Source of the DNA: Hymenobacter piscis
Lineage (GTDB): Bacteria > Bacteroidota > Bacteroidia > Cytophagales > Hymenobacteraceae
Direction of reading: 5' to 3'
DNA length: 46,450 nt
NCBI RefSeq assembly: GCF_018760735.1
Contig: NZ_JAHHZN010000028.1
Location: forward strand, 1-46,450
Part shown: in pieces, positions 40,091 through 46,450 of the stretch
Layout: each line of letters opens with the position of its first letter
How positions within the stretch are numbered: the first letter of the stretch is position 1
Program-made: the position numbers and the translations under genes
The notes under the pieces: generated by a model
The model's database searches: none
Seen by the model: only the letters and a program-made list of their open reading frames with translations
Told to the model about the DNA's origin: nothing

Positions 40091-40363
40091 TTATAGCGGC
40101 AGTCCCAGCGCCCGGTGCACGCAGCCGCTTACCACCTCCCGACCAACGCGCTCTACCTCCTCCGGATACTCCAGCAGATAGCGATCCACTACATAGCTGA
40201 TGGCTTGACTAGGGCCCATCGCTTGCCATCCCAACCGGCTGATGGCGACGTGGGCGGGGTGATTATTGAAGAAGTCGCGCTGAAACTCGAAGACGAGCGG
40301 ATCGGCGCCGGCATCGAGGGTGCGGACGGCCAAGACGAAATGAACGGAAGAATTTTCTACCAT
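40091..40363 (-). CDS. Small hypothetical protein
   Basis: A 90-residue protein with no recognised domain (VENSSVHFVLAVRTLDAGADPL). The ATG at 40363 is preceded by ordinary sequence. It is alone on the minus strand near the STAS-like genes. Confidence 0.5.
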   Translation of the reverse strand: MVENSSVHFVLAVRTLDAGADPLVFEFQRDFFNNHPAHVAISRLGWQAMGPSQAISYVVDRYLLEYPEEVERVGREVVSGCVHRALGLPL

Positions 40364-40514
40364 GATAGTTAGTATTTACACTCAATATACTAATGTTAGT
40401 AGCATGAACTACGCCGTATTATGACTTCTTCACCATTCATTCAACTCGGAAACGATTTTAATCTTTAGACATTCGTCTTCAGTCAAGGCTGAGTTGCCAA
40501 TGTAGCACGATATA

Positions 40515-40919
40515 TCAAAAGGGGGCAGTAGACCAGACACGCGCCTGCTCAATCGTAGTAAAGAACTGACTGGTAAGTCTCGTGTTCGGGATTACAGTGG
40601 CCACCAACGCAGAGACGCCCATCCGATTCATCGCATCCAGCGATTCGACAGCGGCAAAGCGCTGGCCCCCCATGGCGCTCAGGCCCTTGAAAACGAGTTC
40701 GCCCCCAAACTCCAAGTCAGCTTGACGCAGGGCGCGCAGCAGCCGGTTGTCGGCAATCAGCGCCCGGATGTTGTGCAGACGCGCTAGACGCATCGCTTCT
40801 TCCAGGGCAGCTCGAAAGTCGGCACTAGGTACAAAATCCAACCATTGCAGTTCAAGTGTTTGATGGGTCGTACGATGCAAGTAGATGCGCAGGTACTGGT
40901 TACTTAGAAGGATTTCCAT
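40515..40919 (-). CDS. STAS/SpoIIAA-like protein
   Basis: A 134-residue protein. The alternating beta/alpha pattern (LRIYLHRTTHQTLELQWLDF..SADFRAALEEAMRLARLHNIRALIADNRLL) is that of the SpoIIAA-like/STAS fold common near signalling genes in Hymenobacter. It is a paralogue of the next gene (same 'F..A..EA..W' layout near the end). It probably acts as a phospho-regulated partner or light/stress signal relay, by family inference. Confidence 0.6.
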   Translation of the reverse strand: MEILLSNQYLRIYLHRTTHQTLELQWLDFVPSADFRAALEEAMRLARLHNIRALIADNRLLRALRQADLEFGGELVFKGLSAMGGQRFAAVESLDAMNRMGVSALVATVIPNTRLTSQFFTTIEQARVWSTAPF

Positions 40920-40982
40920 CAGTAGAAAGATAGCAAGTGAGCTTACCGCAGCGTACCAGCCAAGTAGTAGATGGATAGGTGG

Positions 40983-41429
40983 TTAGAAGATAGACTTCCA
41001 CCTGGCGCGGGCTTCCTGCTGCGCGCCTGCTTTGGCTTCTTCCAGCGAGGTATAGTAAGTGACGCCTAGCACGGAGGTGCTTGTTGCCGTTTGTTGCTCG
41101 TACCGCTGAGTGGCAATCTGGCCAAAAATACTTTCTGCCACCACGACGCTCACGACGCGCAGACCAGCGGCCAAGGCGCGGGGATTAAATTCGTTCTGCA
41201 GCCAGCGTTGGGCCTCTTCGGGGATAGCGCCCATATGGCGCACGTCCCCTATCCAGCCCCACGGTCGCTCGGCGGTCGCCTGCTGTTCAAAGTACACCAG
41301 TGCCGCGTCCTGCAAAGCGATAAATTCCGTTTTGTTGGCAAAGCCATGCCACTGGGTGATGACGCAGGGCACGGCACTGTCAGCCAGTGCCGTGCCATAG
41401 GAGGTAGATAAGATAATTTGTTCACTCAT
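40983..41429 (-). CDS. STAS/SpoIIAA-like protein
   Basis: A 148-residue relative of the preceding protein, with the same order of strands and helices (VPCVITQWHGFANKTEFIALQDAALVYFEQQ... WGWIGDVRHMGAIPEEAQRWLQNEF...ARVVSVVVAES). The gene is 63 bp upstream of the 40515-40919 gene in the same direction, so both may be co-transcribed. Function inferred only from fold style. Confidence 0.6.
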   Translation of the reverse strand: MSEQIILSTSYGTALADSAVPCVITQWHGFANKTEFIALQDAALVYFEQQATAERPWGWIGDVRHMGAIPEEAQRWLQNEFNPRALAAGLRVVSVVVAESIFGQIATQRYEQQTATSTSVLGVTYYTSLEEAKAGAQQEARARWKSIF

Positions 41430-41778
41430 GGAAGGTCACTTTTCAACGGAAGTCCGTCATATACGCTCCTCCCCTCTCTATGTTTACTTAGGCACTATAA
41501 CTACCGGGGCAGAATAAAGAAGTGAGTTCATCGGGAACAGACCAGTCACCAGATACCACCGAGGCAGCCCGTGGCAGCTGCTGGCAGGAGAGAGTGTAAG
41601 CCGGGGTGGTCAACTATACCGGTAAGACTATAGAGTGCTGATACGAAACAAAAACAGGCTCGTTAGCGCGCAAATGATGTTTCCTGTGAGATTAGCTTTT
41701 GCCCTATTCCTCACACCTTGCGTAGTCAGCGCTTTTCTAGCTTTATTCGTGCTTTAACTTATCTAACACCACTTCCTC
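41430..41778. other. Gap before the restriction-modification gene
   Basis: No gene seen over ~350 bp. The last 50 bp become AT-rich and carry a weak TAACTTAT -7-like element (41755-41762) ahead of the GTG start at 41779. Confidence 0.45.
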
Positions 41779-42204
41779 GTGACCTATCTCGAATTTGAAG
41801 ACCGCTGGCGCGTATCCGGTGGCGCCGAGCGGGCCAACTACGGTCTGTTCCTACAAGATCTCTGCGACCTGCTACAGGTGCCGCGACCAAACCCGACGAC
41901 TGATCGGCCGGCGGAAGATGCCTACGTGCTGGAGCGCGCGGTGCAGTTCAACGATGGAGCAAAAAAGAGCACTGGTCGTATTGATTTGTACAAAAGGGGC
42001 TGCTTTGTATTGGAAACGAAGCAAGGCGTTGGTACCTTTGCCGGCTTAAATTATACGGAGCACGGAGCACGGAGCACGGAGCACGGAGCACGGAGCACGG
42101 AGCACGGAGCACGGAGCACGGAGCACGGAGCACGGAGCACGGAGCACGGAGCACGGAGCACGGAGCACGGAGCACGGAAGATGAAAGGCGGGAGCTGGGC
42201 CTAG
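41779..42204 (+). CDS. MmeI-like enzyme, N-terminal nuclease part (frame broken by repeat)
   Basis: This 141-residue ORF starts at a GTG. It encodes the nuclease module of an MmeI-like type IIL restriction-modification protein: residues 60-83 contain D69 and the ETK motif at 79-81 (RIDLYKRGCFVLETKQG), the D-X9-ExK layout known from MmeI. From residue 93 the protein is the heptapeptide TEHGARS repeated, encoded by the 7-bp tract, and it ends at a TAG at 42202. The helical spacer and methyltransferase follow in a different frame, so as sequenced the protein is cut after the nuclease. Confidence 0.8.
   Translation: MTYLEFEDRWRVSGGAERANYGLFLQDLCDLLQVPRPNPTTDRPAEDAYVLERAVQFNDGAKKSTGRIDLYKRGCFVLETKQGVGTFAGLNYTEHGARSTEHGARSTEHGARSTEHGARSTEHGARSTEHGARKMKGGSWA
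42055..42178 (+). repeat. 7-bp tandem repeat (ACGGAGC), 17 full units plus 5 bases
   Basis: A perfect heptanucleotide array: 17 complete ACGGAGC units from 42055 to 42173 and a partial unit (ACGGA) to 42178, with no interrupted unit. Because 7 is not a multiple of 3, each gained or lost unit moves the downstream frame. All three frames stay open through the array and read TEHGARS. It separates the nuclease and methyltransferase parts of the MmeI-like gene. The two parts share one frame only when the number of full units is a multiple of three (15, 18, 21). With 17 they do not. Confidence 0.95.
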
Positions 42205-42263
42205 CCCCAGAGAAACGCCGCGCCGGGCATGCCACCCGCGGCACGGCCAAATGGGAGCAGGTC

Positions 42264-45227
42264 ATGCAGACCGCCCGCCAACAGGCCCTTAATTACGTCC
42301 GTGCTCTGCCGGCCGACGAACCCCGCCCCCTCTTCCTCCTGGTCGTTGATGTCGGCTATTGCATCGATATCTACAGCAACTTCGTAGGCGTCGGGGACTC
42401 GTTCATCCCCTTCCCCGATCAGAGCAGCTTCCGCCTGCTGCTGCCAGCCTTGGCCGAGGAAAGTAACCGTGAACTGCTGCGGCAGATCTTCCTGGACCCG
42501 CAGCAGCTGGACCCCAGCCGCCGGGCCGCCCGCGTGACCCGGGAGTTGGCCGGCTACCTGGCTGGTGTTTCCTCCCAACTTGAACGCGCCGGCCACTCCC
42601 CCGACCTGGTCGCGCAGTTTCTCATGCGCTGCCTGTTTACCATGTTCAGCGAGGACGTCGGGTTGATTCCGAAGGCCTCCTTCACCGGCTTACTGCAGCA
42701 ATATGCTACCCCTGAGCTGCGGCAGCACCTGCCGGATGCGCTGCAAAGCCTCTGGCACAAGATGGACACCGGTGGCTTCTCTACCGAGCTCAAGGCCCGG
42801 GTACCGCGCTTCAACGGCAAGCTCTTCCACGACGCGACGGCTCTGCCGCTCACGGCCGCGCAGATCGAATTGTTGTTGAAGGCGGCCGAAGCCGATTGGA
42901 CGGAAGTCGAGCCGGCTATCTTCGGCACGTTGCTGGAGCGGGCCCTCGATCCAAAGGAACGCCACCGGCTGGGTGCCCACTATACCCCACGGCGCTATGT
43001 GGAGCGGCTGATCCTGCCGACCGTGCTGGACCCGCTACGGCGCGAGTGGGCCGCGGCACAAGCCGCCAGTGCCCGGCGCCTGGAAGACGACAAGCCCAAG
43101 GAGGCCCGGGCCGAGCTCGTACGCTTCCACAAGCGGTTGACGAGCTTGCGGATTCTGGATCCTGCCTGTGGGTCGGGCAACTTCCTCTACGTGACGCTGG
43201 AGCACCTCAAACGCTTGGAAGGGGAAGTATTGACCGCCATCAACAGCTACGGGCACACGGGCCTGCTTGATCTAGGCGGAGGTACCACCGTGGGGCCGCA
43301 GCAGTTCCTGGGCTTGGAGTTGAACCCGCGCGCGGCAACAGTGGCGGATGTGGTGCTGCGCATTGGATACCTGCAATGGCACCTGCGCACCTACGGCCCC
43401 TCCGAGCTACGCGAGCCGCTTCTGGATGAGTATCAGAACATCCGCCAGCAAGATGCGGTATTGACCCACGACGGAGGCTTCCAGAACGCTAAGCCAACCG
43501 AGTGGCCGAAGGCAGACTTCATTATTGGCAATCCGCCATTTGTGGGCGATAAGGCCATGCGCGCCGCGTTGGGCGATCCCTACGTGGACGCGCTGCGCAA
43601 AACGTACAAAGGGGTAGTGCCCGAATCAGCCGACTTAGTGATGTATTGGTGGGAGAAGGCGGCCGAAACCGTGCGACAGGGCAAAGCCGAGGCATTCGGA
43701 TTCATCACTACCAACTCTATTACCCAAACCTTCAACCGCCGCCTGATTCAGCGGCATCTAGAGGCCACTCCGCCGCTGTATCTGACTTATGCCATTGCCG
43801 ACCATCCGTGGGTGGACAGTGCGCAAGGTGCTGCTGTACGCATTGCTATGAGTGTGGGGCGTGTTGATACGCCCATCGGCAAATTGATGAAGCTAGTAGG
43901 TGAAGTTGCCACTACAGAGGATGATGCACACGCAGTAGAACTAGTGGAAATAGAAGGCGCTATTAACGCTGACTTCACTGTGGGTGCTGATGTAGCGGCA
44001 GCGGCTCCGTTACAAGCAAACATGGGCGTGACCAGCAATGGTATGATGCTGGCAGGGGCTGGATTCATTGTCACCGAGGAACAAGCACAGCAACTTGGAC
44101 GTGGGCGAATTACAGGGTTGGAAGAACGGATTCGCCCTTATCGTAACGGCAAAGACTTAACCGCTCGTCCTCGTGGGGTATTTCTGATTGACTTGTTTGG
44201 CTTAACTGAATCAGAAGTCATTTCGCAATTCCCGGAAGTCTATCAGCATGTTTTCACAGAAGTGAAGCCAGATAGGGACACGAACAACCGTAAAAAACTG
44301 AAGGAGTTCTGGTGGCAGTTTGCTGAAACGCGTAAGGGCTTACGGTCAGCTATAAAGGGGCTCACACGTTACATTGCTACCGCCGAAACTGCTAAGCACC
44401 GCATGTTTCAGTTTCTTGATGCTGATATAGCACCTGACCATATGCTAGTAGCTCTGGCTTTAGAAGATGCCTACGAGCTAGGTATATTATCAAGTCGACT
44501 GCACCTAGTTTGGGCATTAGCAACTGGTGGGACTTTGGAAGACCGACCGCGCTACAATAGCTCCCGGTGTTTTCAAACGTTCCCCTTCCCGGCGGCCACG
44601 GCGGAGCAGCAGGCGCACATCCGGGAACTAGCCGAACAGCTCGACGCCCACCGCAAGCGCCAGCAGACCCAGCACCCTACCCTCACCCTCACCGACCTCT
44701 ATAACGTGGTGGAGAAGCTGCGCGCCAGCCAGCCCCTCACCACGCCCAAAGAGCAAACCATCAACCAGCAGGGCCTGGCCTCCGTTGTGTTGAGCCTGCA
44801 CCAGCAACTCGATACAGCCGTTGCTACCGCCTATGGCTGGCCCACCGACCTCCCCGACGCCGAAGTCCTTACCCGCCTGGTGCGCCTCAACCACGAGCGG
44901 GCCCGGGAAGAGCAAGCTGGCCACGTACGTTACCTGCGCCCTACCTATCAGGCTCCTGAGCTACAGCAGTCGGCTCTGTCGTTACCGACCATTACGGCAA
45001 CGGATGCTACGACCATCGTCACGGACATGCAGCCCTGGCCGGCCGAGTTGGCCGAACAAATGCAGGCCGTATGGGCAATGGTTCAACAAGCGGGGCAGCC
45101 AGTCGATCCGGCGCAAATTGCCAAGCGATTCCGGCGAACGAAGCCTGAGAAGGTACGCCCGCTATTGGATACCCTTACCACGTTAGCACTCTTGAGGAAG
45201 ACTCAGCAAGGTGCTTATATAGCATAA
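42264..45227 (+). CDS. MmeI-like enzyme, spacer-methyltransferase-recognition part
   Basis: The first ATG in this frame is 42264, but the frame is open from inside the repeat (DERRELGLAPEKRRAGHATRG at about 42180-42242), so the protein is meant to continue from the nuclease part. The 987-residue ORF has a helical spacer (1-230) ending 'FGTLLERALDPKERHRLGAHYT', the SAM motif DPACGSGNF at 299-307 and catalytic NPPF at 423-426. The target-recognition region (about 530-780, DNA 43850-44560) is visibly less GC-rich, and the C-terminal ~200 residues are helical. In MmeI-like enzymes this one polypeptide both cuts and methylates adenine in one strand. Alone, this part could at most methylate. Confidence 0.87.
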   Translation: MQTARQQALNYVRALPADEPRPLFLLVVDVGYCIDIYSNFVGVGDSFIPFPDQSSFRLLLPALAEESNRELLRQIFLDPQQLDPSRRAARVTRELAGYLAGVSSQLERAGHSPDLVAQFLMRCLFTMFSEDVGLIPKASFTGLLQQYATPELRQHLPDALQSLWHKMDTGGFSTELKARVPRFNGKLFHDATALPLTAAQIELLLKAAEADWTEVEPAIFGTLLERALDPKERHRLGAHYTPRRYVERLILPTVLDPLRREWAAAQAASARRLEDDKPKEARAELVRFHKRLTSLRILDPACGSGNFLYVTLEHLKRLEGEVLTAINSYGHTGLLDLGGGTTVGPQQFLGLELNPRAATVADVVLRIGYLQWHLRTYGPSELREPLLDEYQNIRQQDAVLTHDGGFQNAKPTEWPKADFIIGNPPFVGDKAMRAALGDPYVDALRKTYKGVVPESADLVMYWWEKAAETVRQGKAEAFGFITTNSITQTFNRRLIQRHLEATPPLYLTYAIADHPWVDSAQGAAVRIAMSVGRVDTPIGKLMKLVGEVATTEDDAHAVELVEIEGAINADFTVGADVAAAAPLQANMGVTSNGMMLAGAGFIVTEEQAQQLGRGRITGLEERIRPYRNGKDLTARPRGVFLIDLFGLTESEVISQFPEVYQHVFTEVKPDRDTNNRKKLKEFWWQFAETRKGLRSAIKGLTRYIATAETAKHRMFQFLDADIAPDHMLVALALEDAYELGILSSRLHLVWALATGGTLEDRPRYNSSRCFQTFPFPAATAEQQAHIRELAEQLDAHRKRQQTQHPTLTLTDLYNVVEKLRASQPLTTPKEQTINQQGLASVVLSLHQQLDTAVATAYGWPTDLPDAEVLTRLVRLNHERAREEQAGHVRYLRPTYQAPELQQSALSLPTITATDATTIVTDMQPWPAELAEQMQAVWAMVQQAGQPVDPAQIAKRFRRTKPEKVRPLLDTLTTLALLRKTQQGAYIA

Positions 45228-45357
45228 TTTGTGGCTAATTTCTTCCGATCGGGCGGATTTGCACGTTAAGAATGTGCATCTTCACATGTAGGAGAAAAAA
45301 CCAGCTTGCATCCTATAAGGCATTGTGCATTGTGCATTATAGCTCTATGCGCACTAC

Positions 45358-45783
45358 TCAGGAAGACTTCTTTAAAACAAAGGATTGCATCATTTCCAGC
45401 AATAAGGCATCCGCCGCACTCATCGTAGGTTTTTGCAATTCCAGCTGTTCGGGCGCCGTGTACGCCCTAAGCTTGCGAAACTCCTCGGGGGAGGCCACCT
45501 GAAAGGCCATCGACCAGGAAGCAAAACTCCGCTGGCTGATCTGCTTGTCCGCCAGCTTCACCACGCTGGTATGGCGCGGGTCGTTCAACAGCTTCGCGTA
45601 CAGCCGGGCCAGGCTGGCCTCTTCGCCTTCGATAATCTGCATGAATTGCTGGTCGCCATAGATCAGCACGCCGGTGATGCCCTGCGCAGCATTGGCCTGC
45701 TGAGCCTGCACCAGAAGGTGCTTGAGCTCGGGCTCCTGCAGCGGTTGAGCCTCGCGGCTCATGTAAATAAGGTGATGGAGCAT
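45358..45783 (-). CDS. BLUF-domain blue-light sensor (copy B)
   Basis: A 141-residue BLUF protein. Key residues are in place: Tyr7 in LIYMSRE, Asn31 in QANAAQGITG, Gln49 in QQFMQIIEGEE, and the late SFASWSMAFQ strand. The C-terminal 45 residues are short and unassigned. It is a clear paralogue of the 327-803 protein. It follows a histidine-kinase C-terminus by 163 bp on the same strand, so it may be the input partner of that kinase. Confidence 0.9.
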   Translation of the reverse strand: MLHHLIYMSREAQPLQEPELKHLLVQAQQANAAQGITGVLIYGDQQFMQIIEGEEASLARLYAKLLNDPRHTSVVKLADKQISQRSFASWSMAFQVASPEEFRKLRAYTAPEQLELQKPTMSAADALLLEMMQSFVLKKSS

Positions 45784-45946
45784 TGGCTTTTACGGTTGTG
45801 AATGCGCTGGAGGGGGATGAACAGAGAAGGGCTAACCACGACGAAGTGCCACAGGAGCAAACCGGCTCATCATTAGATGATACGCGCGTAGCTGATTGCG
45901 AGTCAACAAGCCTCCCGCCTGCCCTGGTAGATGCGGGCGGGAGGGC
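45784..45946. other. Gap between BLUF B and the kinase
   Basis: No gene seen; an open frame here on the plus strand is non-homologous and overlaps the start of the BLUF gene. Confidence 0.45.
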
Positions 45947-46450
45947 TTACGAGTTTTTCCAGTGAATGGTGAACGTGGTGCCTTCCTGCAGGGTGCTGGT
46001 TACCGTCACCTGCCCGCCGTTGCTGCGCACAATGCGCTGCACCAGGTACAGGCCCACCCCGGTTCCCTCGATGGCCGGGTGCTGGCGGCTGAAGAGCTGG
46101 AAGACGGGGTTGAAGGGGTCCTGCAGGTTCATGCCCAGGCCGTTGTCGGCTACTTCCAGGGCCGGGTGCCCCTGCGGCGTGAGGTAGGTGCGCAGCCGCA
46201 GCCGGAGCGGGCGGGCGGGGTGGGCGAACTTGAGGGCGTTGCTGACCAGGTTGTGCACGACCGAGCGCAGGTTGGCCCGGCTGTAGTACAGGCCGGGGGC
46301 CTGGGTCACCTCCACCTCCACCAGGGCCTGTTGGTCGATGATCTGCCCGCGCAATCCCAGCAGCACTTCTTCCAGCAGCAGGCCCATGTCCAGCAACTCC
46401 ACCGGGTCCTGGTGCGCGCGTTGCGTCTGTACGGTCTGGGCCAGATCCAG
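45947..46450 (-). CDS. Sensor histidine kinase, C-terminal part (cut by window edge)
   Basis: The frame is open from the window edge (LDLAQTVQTQRAHQDPVELLD) to the stop at 45947. Residues are those of the kinase catalytic domain: N box 'NLRSVVHNLVSNALKF', G1-type 'LEVADNGLGMNL' and G2 'EGTGVGLYLVQRIV'. The start and the His-containing dimerisation region lie outside the window. It is likely a PAS histidine kinase like those common in Hymenobacter. The gene lies upstream of the BLUF B gene on the same strand. Confidence 0.85.
   Translation of the reverse strand: MDLAQTVQTQRAHQDPVELLDMGLLLEEVLLGLRGQIIDQQALVEVEVTQAPGLYYSRANLRSVVHNLVSNALKFAHPARPLRLRLRTYLTPQGHPALEVADNGLGMNLQDPFNPVFQLFSRQHPAIEGTGVGLYLVQRIVRSNGGQVTVTSTLQEGTTFTIHWKNS

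Noticed and set aside
1..46450. Window closes as a complete circular plasmid
   Set aside because: Both edges fall in histidine-kinase-type genes on the same strand, but joining them shifts the frame by one and removes most of the PAS domain; circularity cannot be claimed.

Overview
The window looks like a mobile replicon (a plasmid or phage-plasmid) from a Hymenobacter-like member of the Bacteroidota (Cytophagales). The signs are Bacteroidota -7 promoter boxes (TAnnTTTG), a MobV relaxase, a Rep_3 initiator with iterons, PAS histidine kinases and BLUF blue-light sensors at both ends, and high-GC coding typical of that group. The genus is inferred from protein style, not from a search.

Layout. 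1-2546: start of a PAS sensor kinase (cut by the window edge), a BLUF photoreceptor and a MobV relaxase, all on the minus strand. 3066-5296: a 2.2-kb element with ~58-60 bp terminal inverted repeats and a 5-bp target duplication (TGTTA), carrying a lipoprotein GH13 amylase and a small membrane protein but no transposase. 5321-10155: plasmid backbone, with iteron origin, RepB, a small protein plus Fic, a ParA/ribbon-helix-helix partition pair with repeated AGTTGT sites, and a serine recombinase beside a 38-bp palindrome. 10230-20854: a phage-like early module, with a repressor divergent from a small regulator and a Rha-like protein, then a lambda-O-like replication gene with seven palindromic iterons inside its coding sequence, a DnaB helicase, and two small-terminase-like proteins. 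21141-29667: a 1484-aa tape measure protein and a 759-aa tail-type protein, but no recognisable large terminase, portal or capsid. 30332-35928: a hybrid ORF (IS630 transposase N-terminus joined to an S24 repressor C-terminus) and an AT-rich three-gene operon (D12 adenine methyltransferase, DGQHR protein, unknown protein) that looks like a defence island. 36053-41429: accessory genes (TfoX-like, SH3, STAS-like, unknowns). 41779-45227: an MmeI-like restriction-modification enzyme split by a 7-bp tandem repeat of 17 full units. 45358-46450: a second BLUF and the C-terminus of a histidine kinase.

The strongest new observations are: (1) the heptanucleotide repeat sits exactly between the nuclease and methyltransferase parts of the MmeI-like enzyme and puts them out of frame, so a one-unit gain would restore a single protein (predicted phase variation); (2) the replicon carries two separate replication systems and a phage module with TerS and tail genes but no capsid genes, which suggests a phage satellite or a decayed phage-plasmid; (3) the amylase lies in a passenger-only transposable cassette; (4) the methyltransferase-DGQHR-unknown operon is a candidate defence system.

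All assignments come from reading motifs. No database search was run.
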